From: Diplosphaera chodatii
Lineage: Eukaryota > Chlorophyta > Trebouxiophyceae > Prasiolales > Stichococcaceae
Direction: 5' to 3'
Assembly (NCBI GenBank): GCA_032358165.1
Contig: JAALGY010000032.1
Location: forward strand, 2,852,001 to 2,916,000
Length of the DNA: 64,000 nucleotides
Of this stretch, positions 45,902-57,600 are shown piece by piece. The translations under genes and the position numbers were made by a program. The first letter of the stretch is position 1. The number at the start of each line of letters is the position of its first letter. The notes under the pieces were generated by a model that saw only the letters and a list, made by a program, of their open reading frames with translations, was not told the DNA's origin and ran no database searches.

Positions 45902-48099
45902 ATGGGCATTGGACCGTCAAAGCAGCAGGCAGACGAAGTGCTTCTGCCAGCAGTCCAGCAACCAGACGATAACACTGTGCAAAGCAGCAAGTCAGCGAGC
46001 AGCTCGCAGCGCAGGAAGTGTAATCACACTGCTTCAGCATCGATGCCGAAGCACCAGCAGGACCAGCGGCAGAGCGCAATGCAGCGCGTCGGGCACGATG
46101 CACTCGGACTTGTGTTCTCACTGGCGGTTGCAGTGGCAACGGGCAAATGGATGATGGGGGTCCTGGATCCCAACAAAGACGCCAAGCGTGCTGGCAAGCG
46201 GCGTGCCGCCGCCCTCAGCAAACGCCTCGGCCGCCAGATCCACCTGCAAGACCTCGAACATGTGCGGTGGTGATTGAGGAACCACACACTCTTCCATCGC
46301 CATTGCCTCAAGTGGCCCATATGGTCTACGTCTGCATCCACAGAGGATGTGCTGCATTCTTCTGCCCATCATCAGCAGGATCCTGTGGATCTTGTGGCGT
46401 GCTGACCTGAGGGCCTTGTCCCTGAAGGTAGTGGCTCAGGACGTTGTGTTTCCAGAGAACGTGGATGTGTCGCTGGCAGACGTTGGGGGACTGGAGCCTG
46501 TGGAGGAGATCCTGGTGAGCCAGCACTAGGCAGCCTGCTGTTGAACACATTTGGAGCAGAAGCGAAAAACCTGAGGTTGTTGATGCCAAGCGCTGCAGCC
46601 GCAAAGCTGGCAGGTCTCTGCCGCTGCAGAGGACAAAGGTGCTCCTGCCGCTACAGCGGCCAGACCTGTTCCAGAGCAACCTGCTGCGCTTGAACAAAGG
46701 CATCTTGCTGTATGGTGAGCGCGCACGGGAGGAGTCTGCACCACAGCCTTGCAGTCCACACATGTCCCTTGCAGGATGCAGCGTGCCCGTCTCCCTCAGG
46801 CCGACTTGTGGCCAGTCAGGGTTCCGTGTGCAGGCTTGCCCGGCACTGGCAAGACGATGCTGGCCAAGGCGCTTGCCAAGGAGTCTGGCGCAGCATTCAT
46901 CAATATCACAGCGGCATCAATGCAATCCAAGTGGTAGGTCGCTTTGGGGTGCCTGGTTGCCGTACCAGGTGTCGCACGCTGCACTGCCATTTGCACGCTG
47001 CAGCACCGGCTGATGCACAGCAGGCCAGGCCGAAGCACCAAGCTGATGTTGGCTGCAGGTACGGTGAGACGTCCCGTCTTGTGGCGGCGCTCTTCAGGGT
47101 TGCGCGGAAGGTTGCACCCACCATCATCTTCATTGATGAGGTGGTGCCCCTACAGCTTCCTGCTTGTTCAGCTGCACACATGCTTCGAGCGCTGCAGCTG
47201 CTCTTTGGTGCAAGGCGACACGCAGTACGACTGAGGCAGATGGAGCCCCAAACTGCAGGTGGATGCACTGTTGGGCCGGCGGAAGGACAACGACCACGAG
47301 GCCACCACCTCCATGAAGACCGAGTTCATGCAGTACTGGGATGGTCTGCTGCCCATGGAGGCATCGCACCAGGTCCTGGTGCTTGGCGCCACGAACAGGC
47401 CCTACGACTTGGATGCTGCAGTCATGCGCCGCTTCAGCCTGCAGCTCGAGGTGGGCCTTGCCACCGTGCCAGCCTCGACAGCATTGCCAACAGTCTGTCG
47501 CACATGGGGTTGCGAAGCCGTATGTGCATCCTTGAGCGCTGCCTGGCGATCATGCAAGCTCCGGCAGGATCTCCCACTGTCCAGGTGCCCATGCCGGGGG
47601 TGCCGCAGCGGGAGGCCATTCTGGCGAAGATGCTGTGGCGCCATGCCGCGGAGGTCGGCGCCACGCAGGTGGACCCGCAGCTGCTGGCCAACCAGGCGTC
47701 AGCCCCCAGCGAGAAGCCGCCGCTGCGCTTCATATCAGGTCGGCAAGCCTCAATTGCCGTCCTGCCGTGTGCCCGTCAGCTGAACCTTTGCAGTGAGACC
47801 TCAGCCTTCAGTACCAGCATGAGTGCAGCGTCAAGGGACGGCTCCTGTTGCTGCCGCGCTCATTTGATGCTGCTGCTTTACTTCCCCACGCAGAGGAGGC
47901 GGCTGGTCTCAGCGGCAGCGACCTGCAGCAGCTGTGCAGCCTGGCTGCATCGCGGCCCGTGCTGGAGCTGGCACAGTCGTCAGCAACCAGCCCATATGTG
48001 CGGCCGCGGCCTGTCAATGCGAGTGACTTCCGTGCAGCGCTGGTTGAGCTGCGCGCAGCTCGTGCCAGTGACTCTGCACGCCTGGCAGTGTACACATAG
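45902..48099 (+). CDS. Msp1/ATAD1-type AAA ATPase, copy 2
   Basis: Exons 45902-46261, 46428-46514, 46630-46714, 46834-46933, 47059-47140, 47259-47450, 47585-47738 and 47894-48099 give 421 aa. It parallels copy 1 segment by segment: [13 protein letters not shown] against [14 protein letters not shown], then [80 protein letters not shown] and [15 protein letters not shown]. Exon 2 is 87 nt in both copies. Differences: a longer Ser/Gln-rich N-terminus before the membrane helix ([19 protein letters not shown]), Leu instead of Pro in the Walker A box (GLPGTGKT), and extra introns within Walker A and Walker B. ATGs at 46043 or 46079 could be the true start. Confidence 0.9.
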
Positions 48100-48789
48100 T
48101 GAAGGAGCGGCTGCCAAATGCGCTGCTGAAACTGCGCAGGATTCAGTGCTACCAGAATGTGTGTTGACCAACCTCTGCAACGCAGCGTCAGAAGGTACAA
48201 TCTATAAAGGTTCATCAGAGTCTGCAGCGTTGCTGTGATTTGACTGGATGGACTTCATGAATCAGAGACGAGTCTTCAGCCCAGAACTTCACACCTATTG
48301 TTGTGCCCATCATGTGTTCGAGAGCTCATGCCCCTCACTGGGTCTGATTGGACAGCATACCATGCACCAACAGGCTTTGGCAGCATATAAGCCTGGGTAA
48401 CAGGAAGGACATTGGCCTTGTCCCTTTCAGCATTGGGCTTGTCACAAACTGGCATTACAAGGTATAGAGAACAGCAGTGAGATGACAATGTTTCATCCGC
48501 AAACAGAAACCATAACAAAAAGTTCCATGTAGGTTCGCTGATACAGAAGGCGAAGCAGGGCGGCTGTGCACCGCTTGTGCCCACATGACGCATCCTGGAG
48601 ACGCTGCCTGTCGCCTGTAGTGCTGAAACTACCTCTGGAAACTCACAGTAGGGCCTACCACAGAAACCTCTGGGGACAAAGGCCTGCTGAGCTGCGCCTG
48701 CCGAGCTGCACTGCGCCTGAGCGATACAGATGCAGCACGAGCTGGCCCGCCGCAGCACAGCTGGCAGCTGCGCCGTGGGTGGACTGCCC
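48100..48789. other. Convergent intergenic region
   Basis: The 3' flanks of AAA ATPase copy 2 (+) and the SnRK2-like kinase (-) meet here. No coding signal is seen. Confidence 0.5.
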
Positions 48790-49800
48790 TCAGATCGCGA
48801 TGGGCGGCGCGCCGACGAGATCTGAGTCCATGTACTCCTCCTCCTCGTTGAACTCGGACATGGGCAGCTGGGGGCCGTGGCCGGCGCCCTTGGCGGCCTG
48901 CGCCTCCCGCACGCACCGCCGCACGTCCTCCACGCTCTGGTGGCTCGGCGTCATGCGCGCCCGCACCGCCATGCCCCCGTCCTTCAGCTCGTCGGGCAGG
49001 TTCTGCAGGAACCAGGGGTGCTGCTTGAGGCCCTTGAGCGTGACGCGCTTGGCGGGGTTGGCCACGAAGATCTGGCGGATGAGGTCCAGGCAATCCCCGC
49101 TCAGCCGCAGGTTGGCAGGGAAGCTGTACTTCACACCCATGATCCTCTGTATTGTTTTGCGAAAGTTGCGCGGGTCTGAAGAGTCCTCAAAGGGATATGC
49201 GCCCACGAGCATGACATACAGCGTCACGCCGCAGGACCACACATCTGCAATCTCGCCATCATAGTGTTTCCGCGACAACACCTCTGGCGCGATGTAGGCG
49301 GGCGTGCCCACTGTCGACTTCGGCTGCGAGTCGAAGACTGCTGACTTTGAATACCCAAAGTCGCAGATCTTCAGGCGGGGCGCTGGCCGCCCGTCCAAGA
49401 GAGTGTTCTCTAGCTTCAGGTCTCGATGGCAGACGCCCTCGCTGTGGCAGTAGTCGACGCCCGCGACCAGCTGCTGGAAGAAGAAACGGGCCTCGTCCTC
49501 TGAGAACCGCCCTGCCCGTACGATGCGGTCAAACAACTCGCCGCCTGCTGCGTACTCCATCACGATCGCCAGGTGCGTGGTCGTGAGGAACACCTCTCTG
49601 AATTTGATGATGTTGGGGTGCAGCAGGGTGCGGTGGTTGACGATCTCCCGCTCGACATTCTTGTCGATCTTGTCACCACGCTCAATAAACTTCACAGCCA
49701 CGAGCTCGCCGGTCGGTTTGTATCGCATGAGCTTCGCCACGCCGAAGTTACCGCTGCCGATGTCCTTCAACAATGCGTAGTGTGGATGATGCACGTCCAT
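48790..49800 (-). CDS. SNRK2: SnRK2-like Ser/Thr protein kinase, intronless
   Basis: This is one uninterrupted exon of 336 aa, the normal SnRK2 length. Kinase motifs in order: glycine loop [13 protein letters not shown]-type Lys in [24 protein letters not shown] (catalytic loop), ICDFGYSKS (DFG), then [11 protein letters not shown] and [33 protein letters not shown] and the [15 protein letters not shown] stretch are SnRK2-like. The C-terminal tail is acidic ([12 protein letters not shown]), as in SnRK2. In land plants these kinases act in osmotic-stress and abscisic acid signalling; in algae a stress or nutrient role is inferred. The open frame extends about 200 codons upstream, but [17 protein letters not shown] matches the family N-terminus, so the ATG at 49800 is chosen. 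The lack of introns stands out among these neighbours. Confidence 0.95.
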   Translation of the reverse strand: MDVHHPHYALLKDIGSGNFGVAKLMRYKPTGELVAVKFIERGDKIDKNVEREIVNHRTLLHPNIIKFREVFLTTTHLAIVMEYAAGGELFDRIVRAGRFSEDEARFFFQQLVAGVDYCHSEGVCHRDLKLENTLLDGRPAPRLKICDFGYSKSAVFDSQPKSTVGTPAYIAPEVLSRKHYDGEIADVWSCGVTLYVMLVGAYPFEDSSDPRNFRKTIQRIMGVKYSFPANLRLSGDCLDLIRQIFVANPAKRVTLKGLKQHPWFLQNLPDELKDGGMAVRARMTPSHQSVEDVRRCVREAQAAKGAGHGPQLPMSEFNEEEEYMDSDLVGAPPIAI

Positions 49801-50320
49801 GCCGTCCGCTGGTCGACTTTGAAGAGCTACAGGCGTTGGGATGGGTGCTCGCGCGGTCCTCAGCGCCGGGCTGCCGCGCGCTATAAGTCCGTCATGTGCG
49901 TGGCCCGCTGCTCCACATCCCCACACGACGCCAGGTGTTCTACCGTTGCGAGTCAGTGACAAGTTGGGACGCGGTGGCCCTGCTGGGTGCAGGGGGTTTG
50001 AGCATCGACGATGACATGAATGATGGTCACAATTCACAAGATGGTCAAAGACCATGCAGCTTCTGAGAGGGTTGCCTTTTGGGTGGTACACGACTACTGC
50101 ATTGGTGCAAGGTTGGCTGATGTACACTCGCCACGGGGGCTCCTGGGTGTGAAGACCTTGCTTGTCGATTGACGGATTGTGTGCCTCAACCATAACATCT
50201 GTATGCCATCTGTCGACCCCACATGACACACAACAACTAGTCCACGGAGCAGCCACTAAAGGCCTTTGCTTGTGGTACATGAAACAGACCACACCGAGAG
50301 CGCATGACACAGCTTTATGC
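49801..50320. promoter_or_regulatory. Kinase upstream region
   Basis: About 0.5 kb between the kinase start and the ubiquilin stop, both minus strand. It should carry the kinase promoter and 5' UTR and the ubiquilin 3' UTR. The kinase reading frame stays open through it, but the translation has no kinase-family similarity. Confidence 0.45.
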
Positions 50321-53279
50321 TCAACTTGACAACAGGCGTTCGACTGCCGCATTGACGTTGCCGCCGGTCTGCTGCAGGGCGCGCACATTGGCCTCTCTGT
50401 CAAAGAACCCTGCGCCATTTAACACAGTGCAGCTGTCATGTCATCAAGAATTGGAGACATATGTGTGTGCCGCTTGACATGCAGCAGACAATGGCAACCT
50501 GACGCTGCCAAAGGGCAACGAGTCAGCAGCTCAACCGACTCATGGCGCGCACCCATGTCAACGAGCTGCTGAATCTGTGTGGCATATGCGGTCTCAGGGT
50601 CTGAGACGGGCGGCGTGCCACCACCCAGTGCGCCCATCCCTGGCATGCCGCCCATCATGCCCATCATTGAGGCGAAGTCCGGCATGCCTGCAGGCTGACT
50701 GCCCGGCAGCGCGCCAGCCGCACCAGCTGCACCTGCAGATGCAGCGAAGCACATGTTTGGCGACCCTCCGAACAGACAACCTCGCATATGAGAGCCTCCC
50801 TTTTCGACCCAGTGAATCGCACCTGAAAAGCCGCCTGCGCCCATGCCGCCCATCATCTGCTGCATCTGCATCATCTGCCGCATGGTGCCTGGGTTCAAAA
50901 TCTGGCGCATGAACTCCGGGTTGCCCATCATCTGCAAGCAGGTGATGCAGGGAGCATTGGCCTGCTGCCGCAGCCTTCTTCTTTCACACCCCAGGACACT
51001 GAAGATGGTGCATCCCACTGGCGGACATTACCTGCCGCAGCGCCGGATTAGCCTCGACCGCCGCCCGTAGTTGGGGGTTAGCCTGGATCATCGAGTCCTG
51101 CAATGGACGGTCAGCTGGTGTCCATGCTGCCCATACCCACCAAGACTGCAAGTATATGAGCCTATACGCCACCTGCCAGACACAGCAGGAAAGGCGAGCG
51201 ACTTGCCAGAAAGCCAGGCATGGCCAGCATCTGCGCCATCTGATCCTGCATCTGCGGGTTTTCCAGCATTTGCAGCATCGCCTGCGGGCCCCCTGTGTCT
51301 GCGCCACCCAGTCCGCCCAGTCCATTGGCGCCGGCCATGCCCCCCATCATCTGTGAGAAGTCTGGCATACCGCCTACGCACAGCATGAATGATCAGCTTC
51401 ACGCACCCTGCGGCGACGTTGGCGCCACCTCAGCTTCTGTGCAGCAACCGTGCATGGACGGTGTGATGAACCATGCGCAACAAAGCTCACTGTACAGCCG
51501 TCCATGGTGCGCTAGAGGTTAGACAGCAGCACGCATCGCACCTAGCGCTGGCGCGCCGGCAGCAGGTGCACCAGAGGCGGGGGGCGCCCAGGGGTTTGGT
51601 AGGGGAGCCACATTCGGAGCGCCTGAGGTGGCTGGCTCCGCGGGGGTCGCGGTGGCCGCGCCGCTCGGGGGCTGGAACAGACCGAGGAACGGGTTGGCTG
51701 CTGCGTCGCTGGCAGCGTCCGCACCGCTCTGCGCTGCCTGCTGCATCGGCTCCTGCGGAAGCGCAGCACCATCACCTCACCAGTTGCATGCCACTTGTAA
51801 GGCGGCATGAGCCGCATGGGGTGATGCCGGTGGACGTAAAGACAGAGGCTTGCGACAGGCCACAGACGTGCTCACACCTGAACAGTTTCATAGACGCGCC
51901 GCAGTGCATTGAAGCCCTCAGGATGGCTCTCGATGTTCGTCATAGCGCGATCGGCGGTCCGCATCTGCTCCTGCATCAGGCCCTGCATTGAGGTGCACAC
52001 AGCAACCCTCTTCACCTGTTGAGACGAGTTATTGCACGATGAACATGGCGCAGTGTGCTTGCTCTGCAGGGCCTTACAAGCGCAGCGTCACCAGCAGAGC
52101 ACCAGCAGACCGCACCGGGTTGGCTGCCATTCGCATGGCCTGGCGGATCATTTCTGGGTCATTCATCATGTGCGCCATCTCAGGGTTGGCTTCCATCATC
52201 TGCAGTCAGCCATTGCCTGCTTGCTGCCTGCCGTGCTGTGATGTAGCAGCAATGAGTGTGGTTGAAAGGGCCAACCAGCACACAACCTGCATGTCCCTTG
52301 GACAAGGTTACCGGGCACACAATACCTGGCGCAGCGCAGGGTTGCTCTGCATCATGGAACGCAGGAACTCGGGGTTCTCCAGCAGGTTCTGCACAACGGG
52401 GCTATTCATCATCTGCTGCAGCTGCTGCGGGTCCATGCCCATCATGCCTGGCATGCCACCGCCGCCGCCGCCGCCAAAGGGCCCCTGCATCGTCGTCATC
52501 CCACTGTGTCTGCGCCGTTGGTGACCTCACCATTGTGCAAGCCACTGTGCAGCCATAAGCACCGCAGGCACATGTGTCTGGTCTACTGATGCAACGCCCC
52601 ACGCCTTACCATGTTGCCTGGCATCCCAGCGGCTGCTGCCGCCGGCTGCGCTGAGCTAGGGGCAGCTGCTGAAGCCGCTGGCGAACTGCAATCAGATGAG
52701 TCTGCTGGCTTGCAGCATAGTGTAGAAATTGCCAGTGGAAAGCATGGCATGTGTTGAGCGCTGGCATTGGCCCGAGAACAAACATGTTTGCGTAAAAACT
52801 AAAACCATGCCATACCTTGTGCTGCCAGCAGGGCGGCCACGCACCAGGTGCAGCACATGGTCTGCCTCTATGCCTGTACAACCAGCATTGCTCATTAGGC
52901 GAGACGGAATACGCGGTATGACAGCCGTACATCCGGGTCCTAGTACATGGACAAGCCATGCTGCCTGCAAATGCCTCTGACATGTCCAAGGCACGGACCG
53001 ACGCACCGTAGTCTTTGACCGTCTTGTCATCCTTCAGGATCTGCAACAAGCTCAAACAGCGTGAGAAACTGCGGCTCATGAGGCTGTCAAAGGCACGCTA
53101 CTCGGCGGGTCATTGGGAGTTCTCACCTGTCCCTTATAGATGAGCCGCTGCTCCTCCGCGGGTATGCCTGCCTGTGTGCTGACCTCCACCTTGAGGTCGC
53201 CAACGGTGAGATCGGGCTCGATGTTCACCGAGAAGGGTGCACCACCGACCGTCTTCTTGATTACCAGCCGAAGCGACAT
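50321..53279 (-). CDS. UBQLN: Ubiquilin/DSK2 (UBL-STI1-UBA ubiquitin shuttle)
   Basis: Ubiquilin carries ubiquitinated and hydrophobic clients to the proteasome. Exons: 53127-53279, 53007-53040, 52816-52873, 52610-52685, 52326-52484, 52116-52199, 51878-51982, 51542-51752, 51207-51373, 51032-51097, 50823-50931, 50553-50732 and 50321-50409 (1491 nt, 496 aa). The N-terminal UBL reads [40 protein letters not shown] and [13 protein letters not shown]1-type Met/Gln-rich segments follow: [90 protein letters not shown] and [14 protein letters not shown]. The C-terminal UBA is [20 protein letters not shown] and [10 protein letters not shown]. The intron after exon 9 has a GC donor (GCAAGT). Confidence 0.97.
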
Positions 53280-53725
53280 GACACCTCACTGCAGCCAGAT
53301 GCAAGGTTTTGCTGAAAGCTGCACAGCCAATCAGGCTCGCAGGCAACACGCAGGTCGTGATGAGCACGTGTATCGCTCGACGTGCGAGCTGCCCAATGCG
53401 CAAGGCTTGTCGAGCCTGGTCGAGCTTGCAATCGTGACGAGAACTGGCTACCCAGACTTGGACGCTTCCGCTGCGAAGCAAGTCTACATGCCACTAAACC
53501 CTAAGAAGCCCTGCCGTGGGGACATGCTGCTCAACTGCGCCGGTGGTGATCAGCCGGCAGTTACTTCCAAGGTTGTTGAGACGATCTCAGGCTGAAGGGC
53601 TCACCGCAAAATCAGCTTGCTGGCGTCGATTTCTCCGTGATAAGACTTGGAGTACTGGGCTGCATCTAGCCCCATCCGGGCACCTTGGATCCGTTGCCCT
53701 CTCACTTCCTGAGGGCTGAGCAATC
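53280..53725. promoter_or_regulatory. Divergent promoter region (ubiquilin / small membrane protein)
   Basis: 0.45 kb between the two divergent starts. An open frame across 53140-53595 (+) overlaps the antisense of ubiquilin exon 1 and is not considered coding. Confidence 0.45.
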
Positions 53726-54402
53726 ATGTCGTCGGGAGCGGTGAATCAGCGCAGGGTTTTCGGCGCGCTGGTGGCCAGCTTTCCCCTGGCCTATGTGGTG
53801 TGGCAGACGCAGGTGTGCATGTAACATATGCCAGTGTGCAGGCCTTGCGATGTCTGATGTGTGAAGCTGTTCAGAGCAGCTAAATAAGGAACGTCTCACG
53901 CAGGTGCATCTGCTGGGCCATCCGTCGCCGGAGACATGTGAGGCACTTCTGACCTGTACGGCGCCTGCTTTGCATGTCTGGCTTTGCATGGCTGGTGGCG
54001 TACTGAAGCAGATGTTGAGCGTCAGCTCATAGTCTCCCGATGCTGTGCGCAGCATCAGAGCAGTGGCAGGCACAGACGCGGCTCCTGAATCTGTCAAAGG
54101 TGTGGTGGCAGTTGCAGCTGCCATGTTGAGGCATCTGCGGTCTAATGTGCCAGGCAGCACTTTACTTTGCCACCTCAGCTCAATATAATCAGTATTGTCT
54201 ACGCAGGAGAGGGAAGGAGACCCAGAGCAAAACGTGCTACTGAACCCCTTCCGCACAGGCGGTATGCAACCTGTCTCGCTTGGGTGTGTGCTGGAGTTGC
54301 CAGTGGTAGGGCAAGCCTGTTGACATCAGCGCCATTTGCTCTGCAGTGCCCGCCACGGTGAGGTCGAAGGAGGATCTGCCGAACCTCGAGGACGAGGAAT
54401 GA
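53726..54402 (+). CDS. 65-residue single-span membrane protein, unrecognised
   Basis: Exons 53726-53812, 54207-54261 and 54347-54402 join to 198 nt. The product begins MSSGAVNQRRVFGALVASFP and continues hydrophobically (LAYVVWQTQ). It ends with a polar tail, EGDPEQNVLLNPFRTG and KEDLPNLEDEE. The short hydrophobic N-terminal segment after basic residues and the acidic tail fit a small membrane accessory subunit, perhaps of mitochondria; that is a guess. Support is consistent splice phase only. The first intron (394 nt) is long for this window, so an extra small exon is possible. Confidence 0.5.
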
Positions 54403-54680
54403 GTGCTGCAGCACTGGCTAGCTGTGTCATTTCGAACATGTGCAGCAGATGGATTGGTGGACACGTACCTGGTGGACACGTACCGCTCAGTTAGGGTCGC
54501 AGTTTGGTTGTCCGCAGCTGTGACCAGCATAGATGTCGCTCTCTTTCAGGAATAGTGCAGACATTCCAAGAGGACGTTTGAAATTGAGCCGAGGAATGTG
54601 CCAAAATACGTGCCAGGCACCGAGCACTGCACCTCATCAACGCAAGGGAAGGAGCCTCCGAGGCTGCAGTCTGCAGCGGG

Positions 54681-57600
54681 TTACAATGCGACATCAAACA
54701 GCTTCACGGCATGATCGTCGCTGCAACTGGCGAGCTGCACCGCACCCTGCTTTCGCCGCCAAACAAGCCGCCTGACTGCCGCTGCATGCGCCTGAAATAC
54801 TGATGCCTGCCACACGCAGTTGGCCACCACAGGCGGCAGCCCTGCCGCCTCGCTGCCTGTCTCTGCAACTCGCCACAGCTGCATGCTGCCGTCCTCCATA
54901 CCCGCCGCTATATGCCACGTCAGGGACCCATCGGAGGCTGTGCTGCTGGCTGGTGCAAAGGCAACGCTTGTCGCCGCCGCTGGTAGGGACAATGTCACAC
55001 ATGGCTTCTGCGCCGGGCCTGCAAACATTGCAGAAATTTCTAGCAGCGAGGTGCGAATCCGTGAGGCCTGTCATGGTCCATGACATACATTCTTGTGGCT
55101 GCTCATGCAACCACACTCTGCACAAATTACGAATTTGCATGCCTGATGCCGTCATGGTCCACAGCTTCACAGTCGAGTCCCGTGCTGCGGTAGCGAAGAT
55201 GCTATCGCCAGGCGCCCATGCCACACCCAGTACCATGCGCTGATGCGCACGTGCCACCTTGCATAAGAGAGCAAATGGCGGCTGTCCTGCAACGAGTGTC
55301 AGGTACACAGTCAACATTTTCATGGCAGGCAGTACGGCTGTCCACCAATCGATTGCAGGCGCACGTGAGCTTTATGTGTGTACATTGGCCAAGGCGATTC
55401 TGCAGCGCAACTGCTGCATGCGGCTTCACAGTTGGCACTTGCTAGCCCACCTGGCTGGGGGCTGTCCTGCCTGCGGAACACAGCAAAGCTGCGGTCACGG
55501 GAGCCCGATAGCAGGTGGCGCCCGTCGTGGGAGAATGACAACTGGGTGACAGACAGTGTGTGCGCTGCCAGCCGCCCCATACATGCCCACGTCTGCATGC
55601 CCAATTGTGCTAGCTGTTTTGCAATCTGTCAATGTCACCTCCCGCAAGACTGCTGATCGCACAAGCCCACACCATCGATTGACTGTCGCTTGCTTCACTG
55701 CACAGGCAGGTGTCCACTGCTGGTCATCATAGTGCCTCAAGCATAGATGCACCCTCTCATACCTGGGTGTCCCACAGCCATACGTCTGCAAGGTCGGCCG
55801 TCTTCGACTCAGCGGCAGACGCCAGTAGTGGGCCGCAGGCGGCAAGCGTCTGCACGTTGTTGCCATGGCCAAAAAGCTTGCGCACCTCTGGCCACAGCGT
55901 GTTCTGGCACAAGTGCTCTTCTAATGGAGGATCTGTAGTCATGAGCAGCGTGTCGTGTCACTCGCCTACTGAATGCAGTCGCAAGCGCAGTTCAAGATGT
56001 AACAACGGCACAGAGGTTGTTTGTCCGGGTCAAGTGTGCCACGTCAAGCATGCCTGCACTGGCAGAGGGCGCAGGGTTCGGCGCCAGGTCTGAGCCGCTG
56101 GAATAATTGAATGCACCGTCGCCGCTGCCTGCCTCTGGCTGCTCATCGTCTGCATGCACGGCCTTCTGTGACAGCCCCAGCGCTGCCACAGCACCACCAA
56201 GGGCGCGCTGCTCCTGCAGTCCCTTCAAACAGGACGAGTCACAACAGACAGCGCTGGAGGTTGCCAAACTTCCGCACCAGCAGATACGACGGGGAATAGT
56301 GCCAAGCTGCAGCGCATACCTTGACATCAGCGGACGGCTGTAACTGCTGTCTGCAGAGCAAACGCTGTGTGTCAAAGAATACTTGCGGTGCTGCCAACAC
56401 CCGGACAACCTGCGTTTGGATGGCTGTGGTGTAGGTTTTCGCAGTTGACGTCGGGCCTATCTGCACCATCGAAGCTGGCTTGTGTGGACACATGCATGCA
56501 GTTATTTCGGCTTACCTTCTCCTCAGAAGCAGCAGCATACGCATCACAGCCTGGCAGCACTGCAAGTGCACTGAAGTCGTGGCCATGCACCTGTGTGTCA
56601 GCCAGGTGCGAATACCTACGCTCTCTTCGTACTCTTCAGGTACGCACACCATTGCTCCTCCAACACATCTGGCGCAGCTCTTTACGGCAATCAGCAGCAG
56701 CACACCTGCGGACGTGCAATCTCGCACCAGCCATTGCCTGGCAGGTCTGAAAACAAGCGGACTGTCTGGTCATGGCTCGCACTCAGAAGCGAGCTGTCGC
56801 TGAAACCCCAGCAGATGTCCACAACTGCCCCGTAGTGTCCACCTGCGGGCGATGTGTTGCAGCATATGACATTCAGCCAGCAAGCCACTGGACCATGCAC
56901 TGCATCATTGATGTGACCGTGCGTGGAAAGCCTGGAAAGTCGACTGACGGGGCAGCATGTTAGCGAGGCAAACTGCATTGACAGCTCAGGCACCTGCAGC
57001 ATGATGAGGCACCCAATGGCCACTGCTCCAGCTGCCAACAGTGTCACTGCTGCCATCCTTTGGCTGCGAGCGGTACCACATGTGCAATGCGCCAGTGTAG
57101 CCGTTGGCGACAACAGCAATGCCCCGGCTGGCCGGTGCAAAACGGCCGCTGCACAGTAGTTCAGCAACATAACGGGATCCGAAAATGCTGGGAAATGAAA
57201 AGAGCGTCTGCAGCAGGCTGAGCCTGACAATGAGAGCATAGCGGACAGCTCCCTACCTGAAGTAGCCAAGGTGCGAGGCTCCTGCATCGCCAACACTCTC
57301 CTCGCTCATCCACAGCCCTGCCGGAGCCACACCCGTGCTCAACCGGAGCGTTCATACTGCAGGTCTTGCGACCAGCTCAGGACTTGCGGGTGCAATGTGT
57401 CCTTCTCAGGAAACAAGGCGTTGATTGTGACAGGAGCAGACACGCGAACAACCTGTGGCGGCATCAGGTCGCCACAGCATCATGGTGCGGTCCATGGATG
57501 CTGACAGCAGGCATGGCCGTTGCTGAGGTTGCCCTGACACTGCTGCATCCGTTGGCTGCCATGCCACCGAGTGCACCCAGTCCTCGTGGCCAATCAGCAC

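Noticed and set aside
49801..50418. Upstream extension of the kinase reading frame by about 200 codons
   Set aside because: The family N-terminus begins at [11 protein letters not shown]. The upstream translation has no kinase similarity and runs into the ubiquilin 3' region.
53140..53595. 151-codon plus-strand frame
   Set aside because: It is antisense to ubiquilin exon 1 and runs into the shared promoter; no protein features.
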